NCBI RefSeq assembly: GCF_015207505.1
Contig: NZ_JADEWT010000001.1
Span: forward strand, 106,130-170,129
Direction of reading: 5' to 3'
Length of the DNA stretch: 64,000 nucleotides
Origin: Tychonema sp. LEGE 06208
GTDB taxonomy: Bacteria > Cyanobacteriota > Cyanobacteriia > Cyanobacteriales > Microcoleaceae
The notes under the pieces were generated by a model. The model had not been told where the DNA came from, searched no databases, and saw only the letters and a program-made list of their open reading frames with translations. The translations under genes and the position numbers were made by a program. Of this stretch, positions 34,792-44,001 are shown one piece after another (positions within the stretch are counted from its first letter, which is position 1; each line of letters opens with the position of its first letter).

Positions 34792-35565
34792 ATGGAATCT
34801 CGCATTCAACTATACCTGCGCTTTGCCGCCAGCCAGCAGCGCGACACCGAGCGGATCGGGCCCTTCCTCGCTACCTTCAGCCCCCACAGCGCTAACCCTT
34901 ATCTGAACTATGCCATTCCCGACGACGGCGCAGCACCTTCCCTCGCCGATGTCAACGCCCTAATCGCTGCGTACTCTTGGCGCGGGCGAAAGCCGCGTTT
35001 GGAGTATGTCTCGAAACTAGCGCCTGCTGTCGAAGAAGCCCTGATCTCGGCTGGTTTCACTGTTGAGGGACGCTTGCCGCTGATGATTTGTACTCCGGGC
35101 TCGGAGAAATTGCTTCCCATCCCCCCAGAAATTGAGCTAATTTTGCCAGTTTCCGACGCTGAGCTCCTCGGTACTGTGGCGGCGCAACACGAGGCTTACG
35201 GCGAAGTTGCACCAAGCCCTGAAGACGTTGACAGTCTTCGCAAAAGTATCGCGGCGGGCAGCATTGCGGTACTCGCCCGCGTAGCAGCAACGGGGGAACC
35301 TGCGGGGGCTGGAGTCTGTACCGTACCGGAAAATCAAACGACAGAAATCGCAGGTATCGGTGTCCGCCCTTCTTTTCGGCGGCGGGGCATCGCAGGGGCT
35401 TTGACGGCGCGGCTGCTGCGAGAGGCTTTCGACGCGGGTGTTGCGGTGGGGTTTTTGATGGCAGGACACGAGGAGGAATTTCGAGTTTACACCCGCGCTG
35501 GATTTTGTGCGATCGGCGAAATCTTGCACATTTCCCTCCCGCCCAATTTGATTACCAACCCATAA
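34792..35565 (+). CDS. GNAT-family N-acetyltransferase
   Basis: A 257-residue protein. The C-terminal half is a GNAT domain with the acetyl-CoA loop VRPSFRRRGIAGALTARLL and a final FRVYTRAGFCAIGE strand, as in RimI-like acetyltransferases. The N-terminal half (ESRIQLYLRFAASQQRD) may be a substrate-binding or degenerate second GNAT domain. Substrate unknown. It lies 26 bases after clpX, probably in the same transcript, and its 3' end overlaps dnaX on the other strand by 14 bases. Confidence 0.85.
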   Translation: MESRIQLYLRFAASQQRDTERIGPFLATFSPHSANPYLNYAIPDDGAAPSLADVNALIAAYSWRGRKPRLEYVSKLAPAVEEALISAGFTVEGRLPLMICTPGSEKLLPIPPEIELILPVSDAELLGTVAAQHEAYGEVAPSPEDVDSLRKSIAAGSIAVLARVAATGEPAGAGVCTVPENQTTEIAGIGVRPSFRRRGIAGALTARLLREAFDAGVAVGFLMAGHEEEFRVYTRAGFCAIGEILHISLPPNLITNP

Positions 35566-37630
35566 AATCATCCCCATCAACCTCAGCAGATAACTCAGGA
35601 AAATCCGGTTCAGATTCCAATCTAAAAGTTTCCGACTCCCAAATCTCTAAATCATCCGACAAATCGACTACTTCCCCCTCAAATATATGAGCCCACTCCC
35701 TAGCTAAATTTGCCACATCTCGCGCGTCATCTCGCACCGCTACAGCCTGAGCTTTAGAGTCATTCTGAGAGTCTGTAATGTGGTTTTTATCCCGCAGAGG
35801 TTCAGAAATATTTGGCAGTTTGGCGGCGGTATTTTCAGCCTCCCAAGAGCGTTTTTGCTCTTCTCCTTCATCCCTATAAAGATTATCTGGAACTTCAGAA
35901 CCCGCCGAATTCTGCATCTGTTGCTTCCCATCGCCCGCCGGATGAGAATTCCTCAATTTTTCAGCAACCAGTCCGTTAGAAGCTGGCAAATCCTTGATGC
36001 TGGAACTATTAGTTTCAGCGGGATTTGTCAAGCCCACTTTTACTGTTACTCGACGGTTAAAAATTTGCACAAAAGCTTCTTCAAGATTAGCTACTTTGTC
36101 TTTGACCATCTTGAGTAACGGCTGGGAACTAATCTTAACATAAGCACTATCATTGCTAAAAATTACTAGCTGTCCGTGTTGGCGGAGTAGCGATTGAGTG
36201 CCGGGAGGGCGCACGCGATCGAGTACCTGTCCCCACACTCTATCTAAATCAATTTCATCGGCTGAATTAGTCGAGGCATAATTTGTTTGATTCGTTTCAG
36301 GAGTTGGTACAGGTGCGGGAATTGCAGCAGGAGGTGTGCTTTCTATTCTATTAGCCACAGGCGGCGACTGAGGCGGAGAATTTTGCGAATTGGGAACTGA
36401 AGATTGTTCAATATGAGATGTCTGATTCCCCCCCGATTGTAGGGGCGATGCCCCCTGGCCAGCCCTAGGTTGAGAGGGGTGAATTTGGGATTGAGCAATA
36501 TTTCTAGCTGGTTCTGCTGTTTGTTGCTGCTGAGTTCTAATTGCTGAGGGCAATAATCCCAAGAGGGTTACTTCCAGCCACAATCGCGGCTGAGTGCTGT
36601 TTTTAATTTGCACTTCCTGGGTTTGCAATTGTTTCTGACTTGCTAAAATTAACTGGGTATCCCAGTTGCGAGCAACATCGCAAAGTTTTTCCCAAGTGGC
36701 GGCTGTTAAAGCGACTAAATCTGAGCGTTTGGGTGCTGTTTTGGCTATTAGCAAATCTCGGTAAAAGCTGGCGAGACTTTGCAGCACTATTAGCGGTTCC
36801 CGACCGCGATCCATGAGGTGGCGGGTCATGTCTATTAATGCTGTAGGGCGATCTTTTTCAATTGCTTGCAGCAGTTCCATTAAGTCGTTTTCGGGGACTG
36901 CACCGACTAAATCCCAAACTTTTTCGATTGTTATTTGGTCGGGAAATAAGCTGAGTTGGTCGAGCAAACTTTCGGCATCTCGCAGTCCTCCTTGGGCGAT
37001 TTGAGCAACCATTTGTACTGCTTCGCTGGCAATGTTGATGTTTTCTAATTGGGCGATTTTGTGCAGGTGGGCGGTCATTGAGTCGAGGGGAATCCGGCGG
37101 AAGTCGAATTTTTGGCAGCGTGAGATGATGGTGGGCAGGACTCTTTGGGGGTCGGTTGTGGCGAGGACGAATACGACGCGATCGGGCGGTTCTTCTAGGG
37201 TTTTTAATAAGGCATTAAATGCCTGGGTACTCAGCATATGAACTTCGTCGATTACATATACTTTGTAGCGGCACTGGACGGGGGCAAATTGGGCTCGTTC
37301 GATCAAGTCTCGGATGTTATCTACTCCGGTGTTGCTGGCGGCGTCGATTTCGATGACATCTAGTGTGGAACCTCTGGCAATTTCTTGGCAAACGTTGCAT
37401 TTGCCGCAGGGAGTTGGGGTGGGCGCGCCGGTAGAAATACAGTTGAGGGATTTGGCGAAAATTCTGGCGCTGGAGGTTTTGCCGGTGCCTCTGGGGCCTG
37501 TGAATAGATATGCTGGTGCTATGCGCTGTTGTAGGATGGCGCTGGTTAGGGTTTGGGCGATCGCCTCTTGGCCGACTAATTCGGCAAATGTCTGAGGGCG
37601 ATATTTGTGATGGAGGGGTTCGTAGGTCAC
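35552..37630 (-). CDS. dnaX: DNA polymerase III subunit gamma/tau
   Basis: A 692-residue clamp-loader ATPase. Walker A FTGPRGTGKTSS is near 43-54, a zinc-binding cluster has Cys64, Cys75, Cys78 and Cys81, Walker B is VYVIDEVHML, and the SRC-type motif is TIISRCQKFDF. Domains I-III cover residues 1-370. A long Pro/Gln/Ser-rich linker follows, part of which (QPRAGQGASPLQSGGN, near 386-401) is encoded by a repeat-like palindromic sequence. No inteins are seen, unlike some cyanobacterial dnaX genes. Its stop overlaps the convergent GNAT gene. Confidence 0.96.
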   Translation of the reverse strand: MTYEPLHHKYRPQTFAELVGQEAIAQTLTSAILQQRIAPAYLFTGPRGTGKTSSARIFAKSLNCISTGAPTPTPCGKCNVCQEIARGSTLDVIEIDAASNTGVDNIRDLIERAQFAPVQCRYKVYVIDEVHMLSTQAFNALLKTLEEPPDRVVFVLATTDPQRVLPTIISRCQKFDFRRIPLDSMTAHLHKIAQLENINIASEAVQMVAQIAQGGLRDAESLLDQLSLFPDQITIEKVWDLVGAVPENDLMELLQAIEKDRPTALIDMTRHLMDRGREPLIVLQSLASFYRDLLIAKTAPKRSDLVALTAATWEKLCDVARNWDTQLILASQKQLQTQEVQIKNSTQPRLWLEVTLLGLLPSAIRTQQQQTAEPARNIAQSQIHPSQPRAGQGASPLQSGGNQTSHIEQSSVPNSQNSPPQSPPVANRIESTPPAAIPAPVPTPETNQTNYASTNSADEIDLDRVWGQVLDRVRPPGTQSLLRQHGQLVIFSNDSAYVKISSQPLLKMVKDKVANLEEAFVQIFNRRVTVKVGLTNPAETNSSSIKDLPASNGLVAEKLRNSHPAGDGKQQMQNSAGSEVPDNLYRDEGEEQKRSWEAENTAAKLPNISEPLRDKNHITDSQNDSKAQAVAVRDDARDVANLAREWAHIFEGEVVDLSDDLEIWESETFRLESEPDFPELSAEVDGDDFMGW
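36428..36478. repeat. Palindrome-rich repeat-like segment inside dnaX linker
   Basis: CCCCCCGATTGTAGGGGC is followed by GATGCCCCCTGGCCAGCCCT and a GAGAGGGG end, giving nested inverted repeats (GGGGC/GCCCC, CCCC/GGGG). It reads in frame through the disordered region of DnaX. It resembles GTAGGGGC-type intergenic cyanobacterial repeats. Confidence 0.5.
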
Positions 37631-38169
37631 GATCGAATATTGGTGGTATTAGCTGTAATCTTAGCTAAGGACACGTTGTTCGATCGCACCGTTAGCGATC
37701 GTCTCCAACCAAATCACTCGCTATACCAGGCGACGGGAGCGAGGGAGCGCGTAGCAATTAGCACCCTCCTGGCCTGTACCCGGACGATCTCCGGGCGATC
37801 GGTTGTTTGGCAGAATTGTTTTGGGCAATCGCTCTCAGAGTTACTATTAATTTATGTGTGTTTGCTGTTCTTTTCTGAGAAGCAGAGCCCGCCGAACCTA
37901 CTTATTTTTGAACTGTACTGGTATAATATAACACAGAGAATCCGCCATTTCTTTTTCCCATTGGCCGATCGCGATTTTGCGATATTTCGGGAACCAGCTT
38001 GCAGTTAAAGATAGAGTATTAATTAGAGGGTGCCTGTTCGAGTTGTAGAAATCCGGTTGTAGACAGATAGTGATAGAAAGAGATCGATGTTAGTCGATCG
38101 AGTTGCACTGCCAGCTCTACTCTGGAGTCCTGTAGAAATATAGTGCCAAATTTTACCCTTTAAAAGCCC
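37631..38169. other. 539-bp region between divergent dnaX and the next gene
   Basis: No gene is supported on either strand. Toward the plus-strand gene there is a good extended -10 promoter motif, TGGTATAAT (37919-37927), in an A/T-rich stretch. Several GATCG sites and a GC-rich repeat-like stretch (GGCGACGGGAGCGAGGGAGC) lie nearer dnaX. Confidence 0.5.
37919..37927 (+). promoter_or_regulatory. Extended -10 promoter motif
   Basis: TGGTATAAT fits the TGnTATAAT consensus exactly. No good -35 is visible, which is allowed for extended -10 promoters. It lies 242 bases upstream of the gene at 38170, so the leader would be long. Confidence 0.4.
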
Positions 38170-39081
38170 ATGTCAACCAAAATAATCCTTGTAGAATCAA
38201 GGTTGGCAGTAGCCTCTCCCAAGCCCAAACAGGCTAAACCTGCAGGTTTAGCCTCCGATCAACTCTTGATGGGAGCATCCGGGGCACTGTTGTTATTGCT
38301 TATCGGTTTAGCGGTGTTTACCAAGCTAAAACTCAAAGATTTGAGCAAGAAGCTCAAATTTGAAGAGTTTAGAAATCGAGAACTCCAGAAAAAATACAAA
38401 ATGGCTCTGGAAACCTTGACAAAGATGGAAAAAAATCCCGACCTCATCCACTCGCGAGACTTTAATTTAGACTACCTGAGAATGCGGATGGCGGAAGAGG
38501 TTTTTCACTTTGCCATTGTGAACAAAATTAAGGTAAAAGTCAAAGACAAAATTAGTATTGCCCTGCGTCCGACTCAGGGTGCTGTCGGAGATAAAAACGG
38601 AAGTGCAGGCAGCGGCAGACAAGTGGATTCGACGTTTGATATCGAATACGAAACTGGCGATCCGGCAGTAAAAATAGAAAAGCGAGTGCTGTTTCGGATT
38701 CAAATTAAGCTGATGAAACTGCCGACTCAGGCAACATCGGCGACAATTAATCAAATTATTGATTGTTTGGAAACTTACCTGAGTCCTTCCGACGATCACG
38801 ACAGTTGGCAGCCAACAATTCAAGGTCGCATTGTTCACATTGAGTGGGATCAAAAAGCCAAGCCAACGCCGATGTTGGTGCTGGAACAGTCAAACGAAGG
38901 GGTGAATGTTAGCTTTAGGACTACGAGAGCTGCTGCGGGCAGACTTGCGAACGATCTTCCAAGTCAAGTTGCCTCTGTTAAAAGTTCAAAAGGAACAAAA
39001 GGTGTTACCAAGATTCCAAGTAAAACTGCATCTAAAAGTTCTAGTAAAACTGGGGCGAAGCGCCCTGCTTCCCGCAAATAA
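38170..39081 (+). CDS. Membrane-anchored cyanobacterial protein of unknown function
   Basis: A 303-residue protein. One hydrophobic segment lies at about 32-52 (LLMGASGALLLLLIGLAVF), followed by a short coiled-coil-like helix rich in Lys/Glu (LSKKLKFEEFRNRELQKKYK). The middle (about 85-255) is a mixed domain with FHFAIVNKIKVKVKDKISIAL and IQGRIVHIEWDQKAKPTPML. The C-terminal 40 residues are Ser/Lys-rich and basic. I do not recognise a characterised family. It ends 16 bases before the convergent ABC transporter gene. Confidence 0.75.
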   Translation: MSTKIILVESRLAVASPKPKQAKPAGLASDQLLMGASGALLLLLIGLAVFTKLKLKDLSKKLKFEEFRNRELQKKYKMALETLTKMEKNPDLIHSRDFNLDYLRMRMAEEVFHFAIVNKIKVKVKDKISIALRPTQGAVGDKNGSAGSGRQVDSTFDIEYETGDPAVKIEKRVLFRIQIKLMKLPTQATSATINQIIDCLETYLSPSDDHDSWQPTIQGRIVHIEWDQKAKPTPMLVLEQSNEGVNVSFRTTRAAAGRLANDLPSQVASVKSSKGTKGVTKIPSKTASKSSSKTGAKRPASRK

Positions 39082-39097
39082 GCGGATTTAATTAAGT

Positions 39098-39820
39098 TTA
39101 TTTGCTGGCAATAGGAGCGGTGGCGGTGTTGGTGGCGGTGTCTTGTGCGAGGTAGCCGTCTTCCATGTGAATAATGCGATCGGCTATGTCTAAAATCCGG
39201 TTGTCGTGGGTGACGAGCAATATTGTACTGTGCTGTTCTTTGGCTAAACTTCGCATGATTTCTACCACATCTCTACCAGATTTGCTGTCTAGGGCTGCGG
39301 TGGGTTCGTCGGCTAATATTAATTTTGGTTGACTGACTAATGCGCGGGCGATCGCAACTCTTTGTTTTTGTCCGCCAGAAAGACTGTCCGGGTAATATTC
39401 TATTCTTTCTCCCAACCCTACAGCTTCCAGCATTCGCTCTATTTTATCGTGAGTTTCTTGGCTAGAAAGATGGCTGTGCAGTTCCAGAGACATTTGCACG
39501 TTTTGCCTTGCTGTCAAGCATTTGAGCAAATTGTGAGCTTGGAAAATATAACCGATGTCGCGGCGGAGTTGAACTAATTTATTTTTCTTGGTTCCCCGCA
39601 ATTCTTGGTCGAGAATTTTGAGACTGCCTTCTTGGATCGATCGCAAAGCTCCAATCAAGGTTAACAACGTTGTTTTGCCAGACCCGGAAGGCCCGGTCAT
39701 CAGCACGATTTCGCCCGGATAAATTTCGAGGTTGATGTCAAATAATGTCTGTTTGCGAAGTTGTCCTTCGCCGAAGGAATGATTGAGATTTTTAATGGAA
39801 ACAACTGGTGTAGCGTTCAT
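39098..39820 (-). CDS. devA: DevA-like ABC exporter ATP-binding protein
   Basis: A 240-residue ATPase with Walker A GPSGSGKTT, signature LSGGQKQR, Walker B LILADEPTAALD and the H-loop THD. It belongs to the MacB/LolD-like group and is the energy unit of the DevBCA exporter, encoded last in the cluster devB-devC-devA. In Anabaena, DevBCA exports heterocyst glycolipids; non-heterocystous species carry homologues that probably export other lipids or compounds. About 335 bases with a gene fragment and repeats separate it from devC. Confidence 0.9.
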   Translation of the reverse strand: MNATPVVSIKNLNHSFGEGQLRKQTLFDINLEIYPGEIVLMTGPSGSGKTTLLTLIGALRSIQEGSLKILDQELRGTKKNKLVQLRRDIGYIFQAHNLLKCLTARQNVQMSLELHSHLSSQETHDKIERMLEAVGLGERIEYYPDSLSGGQKQRVAIARALVSQPKLILADEPTAALDSKSGRDVVEIMRSLAKEQHSTILLVTHDNRILDIADRIIHMEDGYLAQDTATNTATAPIASK

Positions 39821-39879
39821 AATTAATTGGTATTATTTAATGAAATCAACCCCTAAGGTTCAAAATAATCAGACAAGGC

Positions 39880-40011
39880 TCAAATGAGATCGGGCTCGAC
39901 TCCCTGCGATCGCAAATAAGCAGCCAATCGCTCTTTTTGTTCTCGTTCAGCATCGGCGCGTTGGCTTTCAACATCGGCGTCGAGGTAACGCTGTGGGGTT
40001 GAAGCTTTGGG
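39880..40011 (-). pseudogene. C-terminal fragment of a Uma2 family gene
   Basis: Read on the minus strand, codons encode RYLDADVESQRADAEREQ and KERLAAYLRSQGVEPDLI then a stop (39880-39882). This is the usual C-terminal helix and LAAYLRSQGxxPD end of Uma2 proteins. The frame is closed upstream by TGA at 40012-40014 and there is no start or nuclease core. It lies between devC and devA. Confidence 0.6.
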
Positions 40012-40103
40012 TCATAGCGCAGAACCGAGGAAGAGTGCGATCGAGAGGGATGCTCTCTTACAGCATAGCGTTCGATCGGCAAAGCTATCAATAACCAATC
40101 ACT

Positions 40104-40151
40104 AATAACCAATAACCAATAACCAATAACCAATAACCAATAACCAATAAC
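40104..40151. repeat. AATAACC heptamer array
   Basis: About seven units of AATAACC between devC and devA. Confidence 0.9.
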
Positions 40152-40155
40152 AAAT

Positions 40156-41316
40156 TTAAAAAATATCCGCCGGGTCTGCAGCCTGCAACTTTCTAACTGC
40201 GATCGCCCCCGATAGACAACACATCACAACTGTCATTACAAACACAGTTACAGCCTTCCCCACCGTCATGTACATCGGCAAACTCGTAGCACTTCTCCCT
40301 AAATTGTACAGCACCACAGAAACCCCAAACCCAGGCAAATAGCCAAGAATTGCTAATATTAAAGCCTCTTGAAAAACCACCCCCAAAAAGTAAAAATCCT
40401 TATATCCCATCGCCTTTAGCGTAGCGTATTCCGGCAAGTGATCGTTAACATCAGTATAAAGAATTTGGTAAACAATCACTATCCCGACGATAAATCCCAT
40501 TGCCGCGCCGAGAGTGAAAATAAATCCGATTGCCGTGCCTTCTTCCCAATACTTTTTCTCAAAAGCCACAAACTCTTCTTTAGAATCAATCCGCACATCT
40601 GACGGCAAAGTTGCCCTCATTTTTTCCACAACAGCCTTAACATCCGTTCCCGGTTGCAAGTAAACAATACCAATATCAATTAAACCTTTTGTTCTCCGCG
40701 TCGCAAAAATTCGCAGAAAGTTCAAATCGGTAGTAACAATATTTCCATCTGCACCGAAAGATGCCCCTAAAGTAAATAAACCCTCTACCTTAACGCGGCG
40801 GTTGTCAACTTCAGTTTCAACAGTTTTTCCCCCATCGAAATATTCAGCTACTGGCCCGAATTCCGGGCGGGAAGCTCGGTCAAATAAGACCACATCCGAC
40901 ATCTTAATTTTGTCCAAATTATTTTGGATTTCGGGCATATCAAAAATCGGATGAGCGGGGTCAAAACCGATGACCATCAATTGGCGGGTATTGCTCTGGT
41001 TGGGAGCGGGATTTTTCCACAAGCCAAAGCCTAGATATACCGGGCTGATTGCTGTAACGCTGTTAAAACTCAAAGCTTGATACAAGCGCCGCTGGGGGAA
41101 GCTTTTCATGGCTATTAAAGCCGTAGATTGGCTGCTGGTGATGAAAATATCTCCTTGTAACTGTGAATGGAAGCTGACGGAACTTTCAAACAGCGCGTCT
41201 CTAAATCCGAACTGCATAAACATCAGCAAGTCGGCAAATCCAATGCCTGCTAGCGCGATGACTAAGCGCATTTTTTCGCGGGTTAACTGTGCCCAAGCTA
41301 AGGGTATTTTTGCCAT
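40156..41316 (-). CDS. devC: DevC-like ABC exporter permease
   Basis: A 386-residue FtsX/MacB-type permease. One membrane helix lies near 20-40, a large periplasmic domain covers about 45-255, and three helices lie in the C-terminal third (FIFTLGAAMGFIVGIVIVY, EALILAILGYLPGFGVSVVL, AVTVFVMTVVMCCLSGAIAV). It starts about 103 bases after devB on the same strand. It forms the inner-membrane channel of the exporter with DevB and DevA. Confidence 0.9.
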   Translation of the reverse strand: MAKIPLAWAQLTREKMRLVIALAGIGFADLLMFMQFGFRDALFESSVSFHSQLQGDIFITSSQSTALIAMKSFPQRRLYQALSFNSVTAISPVYLGFGLWKNPAPNQSNTRQLMVIGFDPAHPIFDMPEIQNNLDKIKMSDVVLFDRASRPEFGPVAEYFDGGKTVETEVDNRRVKVEGLFTLGASFGADGNIVTTDLNFLRIFATRRTKGLIDIGIVYLQPGTDVKAVVEKMRATLPSDVRIDSKEEFVAFEKKYWEEGTAIGFIFTLGAAMGFIVGIVIVYQILYTDVNDHLPEYATLKAMGYKDFYFLGVVFQEALILAILGYLPGFGVSVVLYNLGRSATSLPMYMTVGKAVTVFVMTVVMCCLSGAIAVRKLQAADPADIF

Positions 41317-41337
41317 AATGAAGGAAGGGGGAAGAAG

Positions 41338-41384
41338 GCAGTTGGCAGGAAAGCAGTTGGCAGGAAAGCAGTTGGCAGGAAAGC
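41338..41384. repeat. 15-bp direct repeat, three copies
   Basis: GCAGTTGGCAGGAAA starts at 41338, 41353 and 41368, in the devB-devC gap. Confidence 0.9.
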
Positions 41385-41419
41385 AGTAGTTAACGGTTAA
41401 CAGTCAACAATTCCAAATC

Positions 41420-43060
41420 TTAGATGTCTATTTTAACTTGAACCTGCAAGTTTGTGAGCGATGCAACTTTCTTGCTCGATTCGGGGTCTAGGCGAATTCT
41501 GACTTCGATAACTCTCGCGTCGGTGTCGGCGGCGGGGTCAGTATTGAGGACATCTTTTTTGCCGATTTGTTTGCCGATTCGAGTGACTGTTCCTTCTAAA
41601 TTGCCGACAAATACGGGGCTGGTGATGGTAGCGCGCTGGCCGTTTCGGACTTTGGCGATGTCGGTTTCGTAAACTTCGGCTATGGCGTACATTTGATCGG
41701 TGCGGCCTAGTTCTACGATGCCGTCTTGGGTGTTGATGCGTTCTCCTTGTCTGGTGTTAACTTTGAGGATGGAACCGGATACGGGTGCTTTGACGTAGCT
41801 TAAGTTTAAGTCTACTTGGGCTTTTTGTTTGGTGGCGATCGCACTTTCGACTGCGGCTTGGGCGGCTTGTACGTCTTCGGAACGGACTTCGGATATTTGG
41901 TCGAGATTTGCTCTGGCTTGATTGATTTGTGCTTCGCCGGTTTCTGATTTTTGTTTCAGCATTGCTTCGGCTTGATTGATTTGTTCTCGGCCTGTTTCTA
42001 TCTTTTGATTTAAAGTGGCTCTAGCTTGGTTGATTTCTTGTCTTCCTGTTTCTAATTTGCGTTTAAGATTGGCGCGGGATTGGTTGATTTCTTGTTGGCC
42101 TGTTTCTAATGTTTGTTTGAGGGTAGCTTGAGTTTCAATTATTTCCTGTTGCACAGTTGCGACGGTTTTTTCTAATATCGCTTGTGCTTCTCTAACTTTT
42201 TGTTTGGCTGTAGCTACTGTTAAGCGTTTGGTGTCGTAGGTGGAAGCGGAAATTGCGCCTGTTTCGGAGAGTTCTTTGTTGCGTTGTTCCTCGGCTTCGG
42301 CGTTGGTTAATTCGGCTTTTAGTCGATCGACTGTAGCGTTTTGAGAGGCAATTTCGCCGCGCAATTGAGCTTCCAGCCTCGCGAGTTTGGCTTGCTGCGC
42401 TTGAGTTTCTCTTTGCAGTTGCGCTTCAAATTTGGCAAGATTGGCTTGTTCGGCTTCGGTTTCTCTTTGCAGTTGAGCTTCAAATTTGGCTACGTTTGCT
42501 TGTTCGGCTTCGGTTTCTCTTTGCAGTTGAGCTTCTAGGCGGGCGACATTGGCTGCTTCGCCTTCAGTTTCTCTTTGACGTTGAACTTCTGACTTGGAAA
42601 CTTCGGCTTTTTGGGCGACGATTTCCCCGGTTTTTGCGCCTGCTTGAATTTTGGCTAATTCTGCTTGTTTGACTTGAACTTCTTTGTCGGCTTGTTGGAG
42701 GATGGCTTGCAGCCGATCGCGCGTATCGAGAACTGCTATGATTTGTCCTTGACTGACGCGATCGCCCTCTTCCACCCGCAACTCTTCAATTCTCGCTCCC
42801 TCCGACGCTGAAGGGGCGGACAATTTGATCACTTCCCCCTGGGGAGTCAACCTACCCAAAGCTGTCACGCTGCTGCGAGTGGAGGCTGGAGTTGCAGCCG
42901 CCGTTGCAGCCGCCTTTAACTCTTCGGCTTTTTTAATTTGAGATACTTGCCAAAAACCGACTCCTGCGATCATGACAGTAGCGGCGGTCGCTAAACCGAT
43001 GACTCCTCGCCCTGGGGGTTTTAAAAATGACTTATCCTTGACCCGCGATTCCTTTCCCAT
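41420..43060 (-). CDS. devB: DevB-like membrane fusion (HlyD family) protein
   Basis: A 546-residue periplasmic adaptor. An N-terminal membrane anchor lies at about 15-35 (GVIGLATAATVMIAGVGF). The lipoyl half-motif is at about 70-115 (EELRVEEGDRVSQGQIIAVL). A very long coiled-coil hairpin (about 118-410) has arms made of 18-residue repeats (AKFEAQLQRETEAEQANL type, then QEINQARATLNQKIETGR type). The second lipoyl half and beta-barrel follow (VKAPVSGSILKVNTRQGERI). It would link DevC to an outer-membrane TolC-like protein. First gene of the devBCA cluster. Confidence 0.92.
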   Translation of the reverse strand: MGKESRVKDKSFLKPPGRGVIGLATAATVMIAGVGFWQVSQIKKAEELKAAATAAATPASTRSSVTALGRLTPQGEVIKLSAPSASEGARIEELRVEEGDRVSQGQIIAVLDTRDRLQAILQQADKEVQVKQAELAKIQAGAKTGEIVAQKAEVSKSEVQRQRETEGEAANVARLEAQLQRETEAEQANVAKFEAQLQRETEAEQANLAKFEAQLQRETQAQQAKLARLEAQLRGEIASQNATVDRLKAELTNAEAEEQRNKELSETGAISASTYDTKRLTVATAKQKVREAQAILEKTVATVQQEIIETQATLKQTLETGQQEINQSRANLKRKLETGRQEINQARATLNQKIETGREQINQAEAMLKQKSETGEAQINQARANLDQISEVRSEDVQAAQAAVESAIATKQKAQVDLNLSYVKAPVSGSILKVNTRQGERINTQDGIVELGRTDQMYAIAEVYETDIAKVRNGQRATITSPVFVGNLEGTVTRIGKQIGKKDVLNTDPAADTDARVIEVRIRLDPESSKKVASLTNLQVQVKIDI

Positions 43061-43132
43061 GACTTATCACATAGGTGATTTCTTGATTAAGTTTTTTCAC
43101 ACCTATTGTTAAGTATTGTAAACTGATTTCAG

Positions 43133-43870
43133 CTATTTAGGGAAATCAAAAAGCACCTGAGTCATGTAATTTTCTGCCCAATCTTGACCGAAAGCTTTTT
43201 CTAGGACGCGGCGGGTTTTGTCGTTTTGCTGCTGCTGGGTGCAGTAGTAAATTTGAGCGTCGAGAATTTTCGATGCTTCGGCCGCAGAGACTGGTTCTGC
43301 TGCAACTGCGAGTTGGCAGTGAATTTCAACGTAGGATTCAACTATGTCCAGAAATCTGGTTTCTTCTTCCGGTGAATCGGGCCGGACAAACAGGCAAAAT
43401 TCTGAGAAAATATCTCCCCAGTCAGGAATTTGGCGGGGACAGGAAAATTGGTTGACCGGCAAAGTTTGCAGTTGGGTTCGGTAGGCTTCCGACAAAGTGC
43501 GGCTCTGATTGAGGGGAGAAAGGTCTGCGATCGCCGCGCTAATTTTGCCTTTGCCTGCTACGATATCGGTACCGAACATTGGCAAAGCGTAATTCGGTCT
43601 GGGAAACATCACGCAGTGCAGAATATCCAGCACCGGCCCGACTTTAGCGAGTTCGAGATGTATTTTGCGGAACTGCGGAGTTTGATAGCAGCGGTTTTCC
43701 ACGATCAGTTTTTCTCCCTCCAAGCGCCCTTCTATATATCCCAACTCAGCGGGGAGGTGGTAGGGTTCGAGGTCGAGATAGCGGTGCCATACTGCTTCCA
43801 TCCGTTGTGCTAGTTCGCGGATGAGGTAGTGCTGTTGCTCGCGCAGGGAAGGCTGGGAGATTTCTAACAT
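43133..43870 (-). CDS. pcyA: Phycocyanobilin:ferredoxin oxidoreductase
   Basis: A 245-residue bilin reductase that makes phycocyanobilin from biliverdin, the chromophore of phycobilisomes and phytochromes. Glu73, His85 and Asp102 sit in RKIHLELAKVGPVLD, LHCVMFPRP and FGTDIVAGKG and correspond, with a constant offset of three, to Glu76, His88 and Asp105 of the Synechocystis enzyme. Stand-alone gene, 72 bases upstream of devB on the same strand. Confidence 0.97.
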   Translation of the reverse strand: MLEISQPSLREQQHYLIRELAQRMEAVWHRYLDLEPYHLPAELGYIEGRLEGEKLIVENRCYQTPQFRKIHLELAKVGPVLDILHCVMFPRPNYALPMFGTDIVAGKGKISAAIADLSPLNQSRTLSEAYRTQLQTLPVNQFSCPRQIPDWGDIFSEFCLFVRPDSPEEETRFLDIVESYVEIHCQLAVAAEPVSAAEASKILDAQIYYCTQQQQNDKTRRVLEKAFGQDWAENYMTQVLFDFPK

Positions 43871-44001
43871 TCCTAATTTATCGGGCGATCGCTTAATAAA
43901 ACTTGATTCTACGGTTGCAGGATGCAGGAAAAAAGGTAGATACTTTTAAGGATACCAGCAGATTGACTTGCGATCGAGCAAGTTTTAGAGGAGATGACTG
44001 T

